Of a stretch of DNA of 64,000 nt, positions 42,007 to 52,766 are shown one piece after another. The notes beneath the pieces were generated by a model, which saw only the letters and a program-made list of their open reading frames with translations, searched no databases and had not been told where the DNA came from. How positions within the stretch are numbered: the stretch's first letter is position 1; every line of letters starts with the position of its first letter. Origin of the DNA: Tissierella_A sp964489715 (lineage in GTDB: Bacteria > Bacillota > Clostridia > Tissierellales > Tissierellaceae); assembly GCA_964489715.1 (NCBI GenBank), contig CAZBAK010000001.1:31619-95618 (forward strand), given 5' to 3'. Made by a program: the position numbers and the translations under genes.

Positions 42007-44261
42007 ATTTTTGCTATGAAAGANNNNNNNNNNATGTAGTAAAAAAATATGGAGCAGACAGGGTAGCTCAAATTGTAACCTTTGGTACTATGGCAGCTAG
42101 GGGAGCTATAAGAGATGTAGGTAGAGCCTTGGACTTACCCTATGGTGAGGTGGACTATATAGCTAAGCAGATACCTACAGACTTAGGCATGACTATAAAA
42201 AAAGCCCTTGAAGTAAGCTCTGACTTAAGAAAAAGCTATGAGTCTGGAGTTCAAACCAGAAGGCTTGTAGATATTGCTATGGCCGTAGAAGGTCTACAAA
42301 GGCATACTTCAACTCATGCTGCAGGAGTTGTTATATCCAAAGAGCCTATTACAAACTATGTGCCACTTTCGAGAAACAAGGAGGCTATAACCACTCAATT
42401 CAATATGATTGAATTAGAAGAGTTAGGCCTATTAAAGATGGATTTTTTAGGTCTTAGAACCTTAACAGTTATAAGAGATACGGTGAATTTAATAAAAGAA
42501 AATCATAATATAGATATAGATTTTAATAAGATAAGCTTTGATGATCCAAAAGTTTTTGAACTATTTGCAAATGCTGAGACTTTAGGTATATTTCAATTTG
42601 AAAGTCCTGGAATGAGAGTTTTTTTAAAGGAATTAAAACCTAATATATTTGAAGATCTTATAGCTGCAAATTCACTTTATAGACCAGGACCTATGAATCA
42701 AATTCCAACATTTGTAGAATGTAAACACGACCCTAGTAAAATCACATATATTCATGAGAGTTTAGAAGATATATTAGATGTAACATACGGGTGTATAATT
42801 TACCAGGAACAGGTTATGAAGATAGTAAGGGATATAGGTGGCTATTCAATGGGGCAAGCAGATCTTGTTCGTAGAGCTATGAGCAAGAAAGACATGGAAG
42901 TTATGGAAAAAGAAAGAAAGAATTTTATCCATGGTCAATTGGATGAAGATGGAAATATAATAACAAAGGGTGCCTTGAGAAATGGTGTAGATGAAAAATC
43001 TGCAAATCAGATCTACGATCTTATGATAGATTTTGCAAACTATGCCTTTAATAAGTCTCACTCTGCTGCTTATGCAGTAATAGCATATAGAACAGCCTAT
43101 TTAAAGACATATTATCCAGTAGAGTTTATGGCGGCTCAAATATCATCTATAATGGGCAATATAAACCAAGTATCACTTTATATACAAGAGTGTAAAAGAT
43201 TAGGTATAGAAGTGACCCCACCAGATATAAATAAATCCTTTCATAAATTTACTGTAAATAAGGATAAAATAAGATTTGGATTAACAGCTGTAAAAAATGT
43301 TGGAACAAACTTTATAGCGGCAATAATAGAAGCTAGAAAAGCAGGCCAATTTAAAAGTTTTACTGATTTTATAGAGAGAATTGAGGAAGTAGATTCAAAT
43401 TCAATGAATAAAAGAGCTGTTGAAAGCTTAATTAAAAGTGGAGGTCTAGATAGTTTAAATCTCAATAGAACTCAACTTCTAGCTATCTATGAAAAAATAA
43501 TAGATAGGATACATCTAGATAAAAAAAGAAATATAGATGGTCAATTTTCAATATTTGATCAGGTTGAAGATACTCTAGATAAGGATAATCCTCCTGATTT
43601 AAAAGAATTTCCACAAGAAATCCTATTAAATATGGAAAAAGAAATTCTAGGAATATATGTATCAGGACATCCTCTAGAACCCTATGAAAAAGAAATAAAT
43701 GACATTTCAAATATAACTACAGCTGAAATTCATGGAAGTATAGAAACAGACTCTAAACAGTTAAATCCTATAAGAGATGGTAAAAAAATAAGAATAGCAG
43801 GACTTATATTAGAGAAGAAAAACAAGATCACAAAAAATAATAATATGATGGCTTTTATGAGTCTAGAAGACATGTATGGAGTTATAGAGACCATAGTTTT
43901 CCCTCAAACCTATGAAAGGTATAATGATCTGTTGGAGGAAGGAAAAGTACTAGTAGTAGAAGGAAAGTTAAGCTTATCTGAAGTAGAAGAAGCAAAGATT
44001 ATATGTGAGAGAATTTTGACTTTGGAAAGTTTTAAAACAGATAAGATCTATATAAAGGTAGTTGGTAAAGATGTTGAAAAGTCTATGGAAAATGTAAGAA
44101 ATACACTTTCTAAGTACCCTGGTCAAAGTCCAGTATATCTATATATCGAAAATGAAAATCAAACGTATCTATCAGACAAATCACTGTGGATAGATAGTAG
44201 ACCAAATACACTAGCAGAACTAAGGAAAGAATTTGGTGAAGAATGTGTTAAAATTGGTTAA
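42007..44261 (+). CDS. dnaE: DNA polymerase III subunit alpha, 3' exon
   Basis: This exon continues the codon split at 39334 (G|AT) with FCYER, then an N run (42024-42033), then VVKKYGADRVAQIVTFGTMAARGAIRDV. Further on are the fingers/thumb (GCIIYQEQVMKIVRDIGGYS, NKSHSAAYAVIAYRTAYLK), an HhH region and the C-terminal OB fold (KKIRIAGLILEKKNKITKNN). Together with exon 1 the protein would be about 1,155 residues, normal for DnaE1. By comparison with the family about three codons are missing at the N run. Confidence 0.93.
42024..42033. other. assembly gap (10 N) in dnaE
   Basis: Ten N residues lie 17 bases after the 3' splice site. The family motif after CYER normally has about seven residues before VVxKYG; only four fit, so the true gap is probably about 19 bases. 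Confidence 0.85.
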
Positions 44262-44307
44262 GAATTTTCGATAGAGATAGGAACTATGGTATAATAGAGG
44301 ATAGCTT

Positions 44308-44337
44308 CCTAATAAGTAATATATATAAGTTCTTATT
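44308..44337 (+). other. hairpin in the pfkA leader
   Basis: CTAATAAG and CTTATTAG form an 8-base stem between the TATAAT near 44290 and the pfkA start. No known riboswitch is recognised. Confidence 0.35.
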
Positions 44338-44367
44338 AGTGAAATGAGAGTCTGAAGGAGGAAGAGT

Positions 44368-45327
44368 ATGAAAACAATCGGAATACTTACAAGTGGTGGA
44401 GATGCGCCAGGCATGAATGCAGCTATAAGGGCTGTAGTTAGGACTTCGATTTATAATAATATAAAGATGTTAGGTATAAAGCAAGGATATCAAGGATTAG
44501 TAAATGGTGAAATAGAAGAGATGAATCTTTCATCAGTAGCAGATATTATTCATAGAGGTGGTACTATTTTAAGAAGTAGTAGATCTGATGAATTTCAAAC
44601 TGAGGAAGGATTTCAAAAGGCTTTAAATGTTATAAAGATATTTGACATAGATGGAATAATAGTTTTAGGTGGAGATGGTACTTTAAAAGGAGCGAGAGCA
44701 CTTTCAAAGGCTGGTATACCTACGGTTGGAATACCTTGTACAATAGATAATGACATGGGCTATACTGACTATACAGTAGGTTTTTTCACAGCAGTAGAAA
44801 CTGCTGTAGAAGCCATAGGAAAGATAAGGGATACTAGCACTTCACATGGCAGGGCAAATATAATCGAAGTTATGGGAAGACATTGCGGAGATATTGCCCT
44901 TTATGCTGGAATTGCAGGTGGAGCTGAAAGTATTATAGTACCAGAAATAGAATTTGATATAAATCAAACCATAAGAAAAGCTATACAAGGGAGAAATAGA
45001 GGTAAACTTCATCACATAATAGTACTAGCAGAGGGTGTTGGAAATGCCTATGATATAGCAGATGGAATAACCGAACATACAGGTATAGATACCAGGGTTA
45101 CAATACTAGGACATGTACAAAGAGGTGGAACACCAACTACTTTTGATAGAATAATGGCAAGTGAAATGGGTAGAAGATCTGTAGAGATTCTTAAAAATGG
45201 TGAAAGTGGTAGAGCTCTTGGGATAAAATGTAATGAAATAATAGACCTAGACATAGTCAAAGCATTAGAAGTAAAGAATACATTTAATAGAAAGATGTAT
45301 GAAACGGCAAAGATATTGTCAATATAG
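44368..45327 (+). CDS. pfkA: 6-phosphofructokinase
   Basis: PfkA is the ATP-dependent phosphofructokinase of glycolysis. The 319 residues match the bacterial enzyme. Visible are the nucleotide loop TSGGDAPGMNAAIRAVVR at the start, the GGDGTLKGA motif, the catalytic IPCTIDNDMGYTDYTVGF (with the DND/TxGF core), EVMGRHCGDIAL and GHVQRGGTPTTFDRI. GAAGGAGGA precedes the ATG. pyk follows 12 bases downstream, so the two glycolytic genes form an operon. Confidence 0.97.
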   Translation: MKTIGILTSGGDAPGMNAAIRAVVRTSIYNNIKMLGIKQGYQGLVNGEIEEMNLSSVADIIHRGGTILRSSRSDEFQTEEGFQKALNVIKIFDIDGIIVLGGDGTLKGARALSKAGIPTVGIPCTIDNDMGYTDYTVGFFTAVETAVEAIGKIRDTSTSHGRANIIEVMGRHCGDIALYAGIAGGAESIIVPEIEFDINQTIRKAIQGRNRGKLHHIIVLAEGVGNAYDIADGITEHTGIDTRVTILGHVQRGGTPTTFDRIMASEMGRRSVEILKNGESGRALGIKCNEIIDLDIVKALEVKNTFNRKMYETAKILSI

Positions 45328-45339
45328 GAGGAACAAGTG

Positions 45340-47094
45340 ATGAAAAAAACTAAAATTGTAGCAACCATAGGACCAGCTTCAGAATCAGAAGAAGTCTTAA
45401 GAGAACTGTTTGAAAATGGATTAAATGTATGTAGACTTAATTTTTCCCATGGAAATCATGAAGAGCATCAAGTAAGAATTGATACTATTAAGAGGCTAAG
45501 AGAAGAGATGAATCTTCCAATAGGAATAATGTTAGATACTAAGGGGCCTGAAATAAGGCTTGGAGACTTTCAAGATGGAGAAATCACATTAAATCAGGGA
45601 GATCACTTTACTCTTACTACTAGAGAAATATTAGGTAACAAGACTATAGTAAGTGTTTCTTATAAGGGATTACCTGAAGATGTAAAGGTAGGTAATATGA
45701 TTCTAATAGATGATGGACTTGTAGAATTAGAAGTATTGGATATAAAGGATACGGAGATTGAGTGTATTGCACTGAATAACGGTCATCTTTCAAATCATAA
45801 AGGGGTAAATGTTCCCTATGTTGAGATAAATCTTCCAGCTATTACTGAAAAAGATATAGGAGATATAAAATTTGGAATAAAAAATGATGTGGATTTTATA
45901 GCTGCATCTTTTATCAGAAGAGCTGAAGATGTTACAAATATTAGAAGAATATTAGAAGATAATAATGGAGATAATATAGAAATAATTTCTAAAATTGAAA
46001 ATCAGCAAGGTGTGGACAATATAGAAGAAATTCTTAAGGCATCTGATGGTATGATGGTAGCAAGAGGAGATCTAGGAGTAGAAATAGAGACTGAGATAAT
46101 GCCACTTGTACAAAAGGACCTTATAAAAAGGTCAAACAATCATGGTAAGCCTGTAATAACAGCTACTCAGATGTTAGACTCTATGATAAGAAATCCAAGA
46201 CCTACAAGAGCTGAAGTTACAGATGTTGCAAATGCTATTTTCGATGGTACAAGTGCTATAATGCTTTCAGGAGAAACTGCTGCTGGAAAGTATCCGGTGG
46301 ACTCTGTAAAGACTATGTATAATATAGCTGTAAAAACTGAAGGAGCTTTAGACTATGAAGAACTATTAAAATCAAGAGCAAATGAAAGTGATACAACAAC
46401 TACAAATGCCATAAGCAGAGCAACATGTTATACTGCAGAAGATTTAAAAGCTGCTGCAATTGTAACGGCAACTTCTAGTGGACATACATCTAAATCAATA
46501 TCTAAATTTAGGCCTAAAACCCCTATTATAGCTGCTACAGATACTGAAAGAGTAATGAGAAGACTGTCCTTGGTTTGGGGTGTATACCCAGTACTTGCTC
46601 CATCTAGTACAACAACAGATGAAGTAGTAACAAACTCTATTGAAGCGGCCATTAGAGAAGGATATGCTAAAGAAGGAGATTTAATTGTTATAACTGCAGG
46701 AGTACCTGTAGGTTTTTCAGGAACTACTAATCTTATAAAAGTTCATACCATAGGTAAGATCTTAGTTAGGGGAACAGGTATTGGTAACAGATCGGTTGTT
46801 GGAAAGGTAAGAATATATAAAGATAATGAAGACTTTTCAAAGAAATTTGAAGAAGGAGATATAATAGTAGCAAATAGTACTGATAAGGATATGATGAGAT
46901 ATATAGAGAAAGCTTCAGCTATAATAACTGAACACGGTGGGCTTACATCTCATGGTGCAATAGTGGGACTTAACTTCGAGATACCGACCATAGTAGGTGC
47001 TATAGATGCTACAGAGTTATTAGAAGATGGTAAAATAGTAACTATAGATAGTGAAACAGGACAAGTATATGAAGGTGAAGCTAGGGTTTTATAA
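45340..47094 (+). CDS. pyk: pyruvate kinase with C-terminal PEP-utilising domain
   Basis: Pyruvate kinase makes ATP and pyruvate from PEP. The 584 residues show KTKIVATIGPASES, CRLNFSHGNHEEH, MLDTKGPEIRLG, MVARGDLGVEI, the catalytic ATQMLDSMIRNPRPTRAEVTD signature and LSGETAAGKYP. Residues from about 475 form an extra phosphohistidine-type domain (IITEHGGLTSHGAIVGLN), as in Bacillus enzymes. ATG 45340 is preferred over GTG 45337 because of its spacing from AGGAGGA. Confidence 0.96.
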   Translation: MKKTKIVATIGPASESEEVLRELFENGLNVCRLNFSHGNHEEHQVRIDTIKRLREEMNLPIGIMLDTKGPEIRLGDFQDGEITLNQGDHFTLTTREILGNKTIVSVSYKGLPEDVKVGNMILIDDGLVELEVLDIKDTEIECIALNNGHLSNHKGVNVPYVEINLPAITEKDIGDIKFGIKNDVDFIAASFIRRAEDVTNIRRILEDNNGDNIEIISKIENQQGVDNIEEILKASDGMMVARGDLGVEIETEIMPLVQKDLIKRSNNHGKPVITATQMLDSMIRNPRPTRAEVTDVANAIFDGTSAIMLSGETAAGKYPVDSVKTMYNIAVKTEGALDYEELLKSRANESDTTTTNAISRATCYTAEDLKAAAIVTATSSGHTSKSISKFRPKTPIIAATDTERVMRRLSLVWGVYPVLAPSSTTTDEVVTNSIEAAIREGYAKEGDLIVITAGVPVGFSGTTNLIKVHTIGKILVRGTGIGNRSVVGKVRIYKDNEDFSKKFEEGDIIVANSTDKDMMRYIEKASAIITEHGGLTSHGAIVGLNFEIPTIVGAIDATELLEDGKIVTIDSETGQVYEGEARVL

Positions 47095-47118
47095 AACTTA
47101 AGATAGATTTATGTAAAT

Positions 47119-47150
47119 AAAAAAAGAAGGACCTAGGTCTTTCTTTTTTT
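47119..47150 (+). terminator. terminator of pfkA-pyk
   Basis: AAAAAAAGAAGGACCT pairs with AGGTCTTTCTTTTTTT, giving a stem with one G-U pair and a T tract. The remainder of the gap up to 47337 shows a TATAAT near 47229 and nothing else. Confidence 0.85.
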
Positions 47151-47337
47151 ATTAAGATCTTTATAGAGTTTAATCTCATAAGTATGTTATAAAAACTACT
47201 ATTAGGGTATATGTGTATTTGAAGGTGTTATAATAGTTGAGAATACATCATAAGACAGAAAGGATTGATTAAATTCTAATAAACTATTTTTACACTAATA
47301 GAATATTCTTATATAAAAAGAAAGGAATGGTGTTCAA

Positions 47338-47772
47338 ATGGTAAAATATGAAGATATAAAATTAACTCCTAGTCAAGCTTTTGAAATATATATGGAAAGA
47401 TATCCCAATTCCACAGTAAAAGAAGTAGAACTAGATACAAAGTCTAATTCATATATATACAAAGTAAAAGGTTATGATGATGAAAAGAAATACAAGGCCT
47501 ATATAGATCCTGTTAATGGAACAATTACAAAAGTAAAAGAAAAACTATGTAAAGGCAATTATAAGGAAATAACAAAATCTAGTACAGATAAGATACAAGA
47601 ATTAGTAGATAAGTCACTAAGGGATGCTGGAGAAGGAAGCAGACTAGATGAATGGTCCTTGGAACTTGAAGACGGCATGTTAGAATTAGAAGTAGAAGTA
47701 AAGTTAAAAAATGGTGATGATCTAGAATATGAATACAATCTTGCTACAGGTGAACTTATAAAAAAGAAATAA
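47338..47772 (+). CDS. PepSY-domain protein (cytoplasmic-type, no signal)
   Basis: This 144-residue protein consists of two PepSY-like repeats: LTPSQAFEIYMERYPNSTVK to AYIDPVNGTITKV, then KIQELVDKSLRDAGEG to YEYNLATGELIKKK. PepSY domains are thought to inhibit or modulate peptidases or bind envelope proteins. There is no signal peptide, unlike its neighbour at 47882, to which it is clearly similar in both halves. ATG 47338 follows AAAGGAATGG. Confidence 0.85.
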   Translation: MVKYEDIKLTPSQAFEIYMERYPNSTVKEVELDTKSNSYIYKVKGYDDEKKYKAYIDPVNGTITKVKEKLCKGNYKEITKSSTDKIQELVDKSLRDAGEGSRLDEWSLELEDGMLELEVEVKLKNGDDLEYEYNLATGELIKKK

Positions 47773-47780
47773 TAAAAAGT

Positions 47781-47812
47781 AAGGTCTTGGAGATTTGAAA
47801 TTCTAGGACCTT
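47781..47812 (+). terminator. hairpin between the PepSY paralogues
   Basis: AAGGTCTTGGA and TCTAGGACCTT pair with two G-U pairs and are followed by a T-rich tail (TATCTTTATT). Confidence 0.6.
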
Positions 47813-47881
47813 TATCTTTATTAAATATGAGAATAATTTCCTTGTAAAGAGTAAAATGAAGAAATAGAAAGGAATGATTTG

Positions 47882-48529
47882 ATGTTAAAGAAAAAAATAT
47901 TTATACCACTTATGATAGTATTGGCTATTTCCCTAACTGCTTGTACTACAGATCCTGTAGAAGAAGAAGTAGAAAGTCAACCAGCGCCTGTAGAAGAGGA
48001 AATGCCAGAAGAGATGCCGGAAGAAGATACTCCAGATGTTAATCTTCCCGATGTAGATGTTGAGGTAGATGTTGATGGAGCGGAAAATTATGAAGATGTA
48101 AAGATAAGTCCTGAAGAAGTTTTTGACATATATATGGAGAAATATCCAGATACAATGGTTGCAAAAATTGAATTAGATCAAGATTTTGGTTCATATATGT
48201 ATAAGATAGAAGGATTTGATGGAGAAAAAGAATATGAATTAAAGATAAATCCAGTAAATGGTGAAATTACAAAAGATGATATTGATAATGAAATCTTAGA
48301 AGATGATGATAAAGATGAAATAATTACTAGAGCTAATGCAGAAAAAGTACAAGCTTTAGTAGATAAGTCCTTAGAAGATGCTGGAGAAGAAGGAAAGTTA
48401 AAAGATTGGGAATTAGATTATGACGATGGTAGAGCTATATTGGAAATCGAGATTGATAAGGAAGCTTTTGATGATATAGAATATAAATATGATGTTGAAA
48501 GTGGAGATCTATTAGAAAAAGATAGTTAA
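47882..48529 (+). CDS. PepSY-domain lipoprotein
   Basis: A signal peptide (KKKIFIPLMIVLAISLTAC) with a lipobox ending at Cys marks a membrane-anchored lipoprotein. A very acidic, proline-rich linker (EEEMPEEMPEEDTPDVNLPD) leads to two PepSY repeats (ISPEEVFDIYMEKYPDTMVA to INPVNGEITKD; KVQALVDKSLEDAGEEG to YKYDVESGDLLEKD). The repeats are similar to those of the preceding gene, so the two probably arose by duplication. I use ATG 47882; a TTG codon lies just upstream. Function unknown. Confidence 0.87.
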   Translation: MLKKKIFIPLMIVLAISLTACTTDPVEEEVESQPAPVEEEMPEEMPEEDTPDVNLPDVDVEVDVDGAENYEDVKISPEEVFDIYMEKYPDTMVAKIELDQDFGSYMYKIEGFDGEKEYELKINPVNGEITKDDIDNEILEDDDKDEIITRANAEKVQALVDKSLEDAGEEGKLKDWELDYDDGRAILEIEIDKEAFDDIEYKYDVESGDLLEKDS

Positions 48530-48550
48530 AATATAACTATAGTATAGCTT

Positions 48551-48584
48551 AAAGCCTGAAAGAATAATTTCTTTCAGGCTTTTT
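48551..48584 (+). terminator. terminator of the PepSY lipoprotein gene
   Basis: AAAGCCTGAAAG pairs perfectly with CTTTCAGGCTTT around an 8-base loop, followed by TTTT. Confidence 0.9.
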
Positions 48585-48651
48585 CGTTATTAAAGTAAAA
48601 TGTGATATAATCTATTAGAAGATAATTTAAGATTAGATTGTGAGGAATAAT

Positions 48652-50538
48652 ATGATACTTTTAAATATAGAGGAAATCTCCAAAGCATATACTGATAGGG
48701 TGTTGATGGAGAAAATATCTTTTTCTATTCATGAAGGAGATAGAATTGGACTTATAGGAATAAATGGTACAGGAAAAACTACCCTTTTAAGATTGCTAAC
48801 TGGTCTTGAGGAGCCAGATGAGGGAAGAATAATAAGAAGTAGAGGATTGAATATAGAGTATATGCCTCAAAATGTAGAGTTTGATTTGAATTCTAGTATT
48901 CTGGATGAGGTTTTCAAGGGTGAATCTCATAATATGAAAGTTCTAAGAGCTTATAATAAGGCAATATGGGATCCTAAAACTCCTAAAGAGGAGATAATAA
49001 GGCTTTCATCCCAAATGGATTCCATAAACGGCTGGGAACTAGAAAGTGAAGCAAAAACTGTTCTTACAAGATTAGGTGTAAAAGATTTTAATGAAAAAAT
49101 AGAACATCTATCAGGTGGCGAAAAGAGAAGGATTTCTCTTGCAAGTAGTTTAATAAATCCTTCCGATATACTTATTTTAGATGAGCCTACTAACCACTTA
49201 GATAATAATACTATAGAATGGCTAGAAGAATATTTAAAGACAAAAAAGGGTGCACTTATCATGGTAACTCATGATAGGTATTTTTTAGATAGAATCGCTA
49301 AAAAGATAATAGAACTAGATGGAGCTAACCTTTATAGCTATGAGGGAAATTATAGTTACTTCTTAGAAAAAAAGCTAGAAAGAGAAATGTCTGAAATGGC
49401 CACAGAAGAAAAGAGAAAAAGCTTGTATCGCAATGAGCTAAAATGGATAAAAAGAGGAGTAAGGGCAAGAGGTACAAAGCAAAAAGCTAGGATAGAAAGA
49501 TTTGAAAATTTAAAAGCTTCAGAAAAGAATTTTAATACAGATAATGTGGACATAGATCTGCCAACTTCTAGATTGGGAAGAAAGATTATAGAAATAAATG
49601 AAGTATCTAAATCTTATGATGGTATAAAACTTATAGAAGACTTTTCTTATACAGTACTGAGAGACGATAGAATAGGAATACTTGGAGATAATGGAATAGG
49701 AAAGTCAACTCTTTTAAAGATAATAGAGGGCAAGGTAGATCCAGATAGTGGATCTGTAGAAACAGGAGAAACAATAAAACTAGGAGTATTTAGACAGGAA
49801 ATAGAAGAACTAGATGAAAACATGCGAGCTATAGAATATATCAAGAAAAGTGGAGAGTATGTTTCTACTGCTGATGGTGTGAAAATAAGTGCTGGTCAGA
49901 TGATGGAAAAGTTCTTATTCGATAAAGATCTTCAATATGCTCCTATAGAAAAACTATCAGGAGGAGAGAGAAGAAGGCTATATCTTTTAAAAGTTCTTAT
50001 GGAAGCTCCTAATGTGCTATTTTTAGATGAGCCTACAAATGATTTAGACATAGAAACTTTAACAATACTTGAAGACTATATAGAAAGCTTTAATGGAGCT
50101 GTTATAATAGTGTCTCATGATAGATATCTTTTGGATAAGATCGTAGAAAAAGTATTTGTATTTGAAGGAAATGCTAAGATAAAGCAATATACTGGAAACT
50201 ACTCCTACTTTAAGAAAAGAGAAGAAGAAAAGCAAGAAGAAAGCCATAAGCAAATTGAAAAACCAAAGGTAGAAAATGAAATGCCTAGAAAACAAGTAAA
50301 ATTCTCCTACAATGAACAGAGAGAATGGGAGACTATAGATGAAGTAATAGAAAAGTTAGAAGAAAAGATAGATAGGATAGACAAAGATTTAAAGAAATAT
50401 TCAAGTGATTATGCAAAGCTTGAAGAATTATTATTAGAAAGAGAAATCAAAGAAAAAGAATTAGAAGAAAAGATGGAAAGATGGGTAATTTTAAGTGAGA
50501 AATTAGAAGAATTTGAAAGTAGGGATAAGTTTGAGTAA
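48652..50538 (+). CDS. ABC-F family ATPase (Uup-like)
   Basis: This soluble twin-ATPase has two Walker A motifs (GINGTGKTTLLRLL near residue 36; GDNGIGKSTLLKI near residue 350), two signatures (LSGGEKRR, LSGGERRR) and Walker B DEPTNHLD and DEPTNDLD. The linker KWIKRGVRARGTKQKARIER and a C-terminal coiled coil (from about 560) resemble Uup. ABC-F proteins act on ribosomes or DNA and are not transporters. ATG 48652 is chosen because TGAGGA precedes it; GTG 48640 lies upstream of that site. Confidence 0.93.
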   Translation: MILLNIEEISKAYTDRVLMEKISFSIHEGDRIGLIGINGTGKTTLLRLLTGLEEPDEGRIIRSRGLNIEYMPQNVEFDLNSSILDEVFKGESHNMKVLRAYNKAIWDPKTPKEEIIRLSSQMDSINGWELESEAKTVLTRLGVKDFNEKIEHLSGGEKRRISLASSLINPSDILILDEPTNHLDNNTIEWLEEYLKTKKGALIMVTHDRYFLDRIAKKIIELDGANLYSYEGNYSYFLEKKLEREMSEMATEEKRKSLYRNELKWIKRGVRARGTKQKARIERFENLKASEKNFNTDNVDIDLPTSRLGRKIIEINEVSKSYDGIKLIEDFSYTVLRDDRIGILGDNGIGKSTLLKIIEGKVDPDSGSVETGETIKLGVFRQEIEELDENMRAIEYIKKSGEYVSTADGVKISAGQMMEKFLFDKDLQYAPIEKLSGGERRRLYLLKVLMEAPNVLFLDEPTNDLDIETLTILEDYIESFNGAVIIVSHDRYLLDKIVEKVFVFEGNAKIKQYTGNYSYFKKREEEKQEESHKQIEKPKVENEMPRKQVKFSYNEQREWETIDEVIEKLEEKIDRIDKDLKKYSSDYAKLEELLLEREIKEKELEEKMERWVILSEKLEEFESRDKFE

Positions 50539-52708
50539 ATCGCTAGTATTAGCAGAAAAACCATCCGTAGCAAGAGATATAGCTAGAGTCTTAGGAGCTA
50601 GTCAAAGAGGGGATGGTTATTTAGAAGGTAAGGAATATATAATTACTTGGGCCCTAGGCCACCTTGTAACTTTGGCAACTCCAGAAGAATATGATAAAAA
50701 CTATAAAACTTGGAAGCTAGAAGATCTTCCCATACTCCCTAAAGAAAGTAAACTTGTAGTTATAAAAAAGACATCAAAACAATTTCATGCAGTTAAAAAG
50801 CAGATGATAAGAAAAGATGTAGGAGAAATAATAATAGCAACTGATGCTGGTAGAGAGGGAGAACTTGTAGCAAGATGGATTATAGAGAAGGCAAATATAA
50901 GAAAGCCAGTAAAAAGATTATGGATATCATCTGTAACTGATAGGGCTATAAAAGATGGTTTTAAAAATCTTAAGCCTGGTAAAGCTTATGAAAATCTTTA
51001 TAAAGCTGCAATAGCAAGATCTCAAGCAGATTGGCTAGTAGGATTAAATGCAACAAGAGCCTTAACTGTAAAATACAATTCACAACTTTCCTGTGGAAGA
51101 GTACAATCTCCAACACTTTCTATGATAAATAGAAGAGAAGAAGAGATAAAAAGCTTTAAGCCAAAAAAGTACTATGGTATAGAGATAAGAACTAAGGATC
51201 TTAAGCTTGTCTGGCAAGATAGAAATAATAATTCAAGAAGCTTTAATGAAGATGTTATAGATGAACTATTAAATAAGATTAAAGAGAAAGATTTGCAAGT
51301 AGAAAAAGTAGATAAAACTTTAAAAAAATCATATGCCAATGGTCTTTATAATTTAACAGAACTACAAAGAGATGCCAATAGGAAATATGGCTTTTCAGCA
51401 AAAGAAACCCTTTCTCTTATGCAAAATCTATATGAACGCCATAAAGTGCTTACTTACCCAAGGACAGATTCTAAATATTTAACAGAAGATATAGTAGGAA
51501 CTTTAAATGAAAGATTAAAAAGTATAAATGTTGGAGAATATAAAAGCATAGTAGGTAAAATAATAAATAAACCTATTAAGGCAAATAAGTCCTTTGTAGA
51601 TAGTAAAAAAGTCACAGATCATCATGCTATAATTCCAACAGAAGAAAGACTGGATATAAGTGAGTTAAATTTTAAAGAAAGACAGATATATGACTTAGTA
51701 ATTAAAAAGTTCCTCTCTGTATTATATCCTCCCTTTGAATATGAAGAGACAAAGATAGTAGCTAAGATGGCTGGAGAAGATTTTATAGCTAGAGGCAAGA
51801 GAGTAATAAAAGAGGGATATAAGGCTATATACAATGATCAAGATGAAGAAATAGAAGATGATATAAAGGATCAAACTCTGCCTCTTATAAATAAAGGAGA
51901 CAAACTTTCCATAAGCAAGATAGAAAAGACCAGTGGGCAAACAAAAGCACCTAAATATTTTACAGAGGGAAGTCTTTTAATGGCTATGGAAAACCCAGTA
52001 AAATATATGGAAGAAAAAGACAAGGAACTTGCTGATTTATTAAATGAAAGTGGTGGTATAGGTACAGTTGCTACAAGAGCAGATATAATAGAAAAACTTT
52101 ATAAGGCCTTCTTAATAGAAAACAAGGGAAAAGACATATTTATAACTGGTAAGGGAAAACAACTTTTAGAACTTGTGCCAGAAGATTTAAAATCTCCAGA
52201 TTTAACAGGAGAATGGGAAAGAAAATTAGTTCTTATAGAAGAAGGTAAACTTAAACAAGAAAAATTCATAGATGAGATAAAAGACTATACTAAAAAAATA
52301 GTAAAAGAAATAAAGGCTAGCGAATTAGAGTTTAAGCATGATAATATTACTAGAACTAAGTGTTTAGAATGTGGTAAATTTATGTTGGAAGTAAAGAGCA
52401 AAAATAGAAAGATGCTTGTATGTCAAGATAGGGAATGTGGAAGTAGAATAACAATTTCTCAGACTACAAATGCAAGATGTCCAAATTGTAAAAAGAAATT
52501 AATCTTAAAAGGTCAGGGAGAAGGGCAGATATTTACATGTCAATGTGGCCACAGAGAAAAACTATCTAGCTTTAATAAAAGAAAAAAACAAGAAAAATCT
52601 AGATTAAGTAAAGGGCAGGTAAAGCAGTATCTAAATAAACAAAACAAGGAAGAAGAAGTATTAAATACTGGTCTTGCAGATGCTCTATCAAAATTAAAAC
52701 TTAAGTAA
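50531..52708 (+). CDS. topB: DNA topoisomerase III
   Basis: This type IA topoisomerase decatenates DNA. The 725 residues start SKSLVLAEKPSVARDIARVLG (Toprim), with DAGREGELVARWI in the acidic site, the catalytic Tyr in LTYPRTDSKYL, and HHAIIPTE. The C-terminus has two zinc-ribbon-like modules (CLECGKFM with CQDRECG, CPNCKKKL with CQCGH). The start TTG 50531 has AGGGAT nearby and overlaps the end of the ABC-F gene by 8 bases. Confidence 0.94.
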   Translation: MSKSLVLAEKPSVARDIARVLGASQRGDGYLEGKEYIITWALGHLVTLATPEEYDKNYKTWKLEDLPILPKESKLVVIKKTSKQFHAVKKQMIRKDVGEIIIATDAGREGELVARWIIEKANIRKPVKRLWISSVTDRAIKDGFKNLKPGKAYENLYKAAIARSQADWLVGLNATRALTVKYNSQLSCGRVQSPTLSMINRREEEIKSFKPKKYYGIEIRTKDLKLVWQDRNNNSRSFNEDVIDELLNKIKEKDLQVEKVDKTLKKSYANGLYNLTELQRDANRKYGFSAKETLSLMQNLYERHKVLTYPRTDSKYLTEDIVGTLNERLKSINVGEYKSIVGKIINKPIKANKSFVDSKKVTDHHAIIPTEERLDISELNFKERQIYDLVIKKFLSVLYPPFEYEETKIVAKMAGEDFIARGKRVIKEGYKAIYNDQDEEIEDDIKDQTLPLINKGDKLSISKIEKTSGQTKAPKYFTEGSLLMAMENPVKYMEEKDKELADLLNESGGIGTVATRADIIEKLYKAFLIENKGKDIFITGKGKQLLELVPEDLKSPDLTGEWERKLVLIEEGKLKQEKFIDEIKDYTKKIVKEIKASELEFKHDNITRTKCLECGKFMLEVKSKNRKMLVCQDRECGSRITISQTTNARCPNCKKKLILKGQGEGQIFTCQCGHREKLSSFNKRKKQEKSRLSKGQVKQYLNKQNKEEEVLNTGLADALSKLKLK

Positions 52709-52766
52709 TGATAATAACTAACAATTATGATAAAATAAAAGAAATATACAAAGAGAAGGTGGAAAA

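Noticed and set aside
38125..44261. dnaE pseudogene caused by insertion
   Set aside because: The insertion has intact group II intron ends, and exact joining restores the reading frame and active-site motif.
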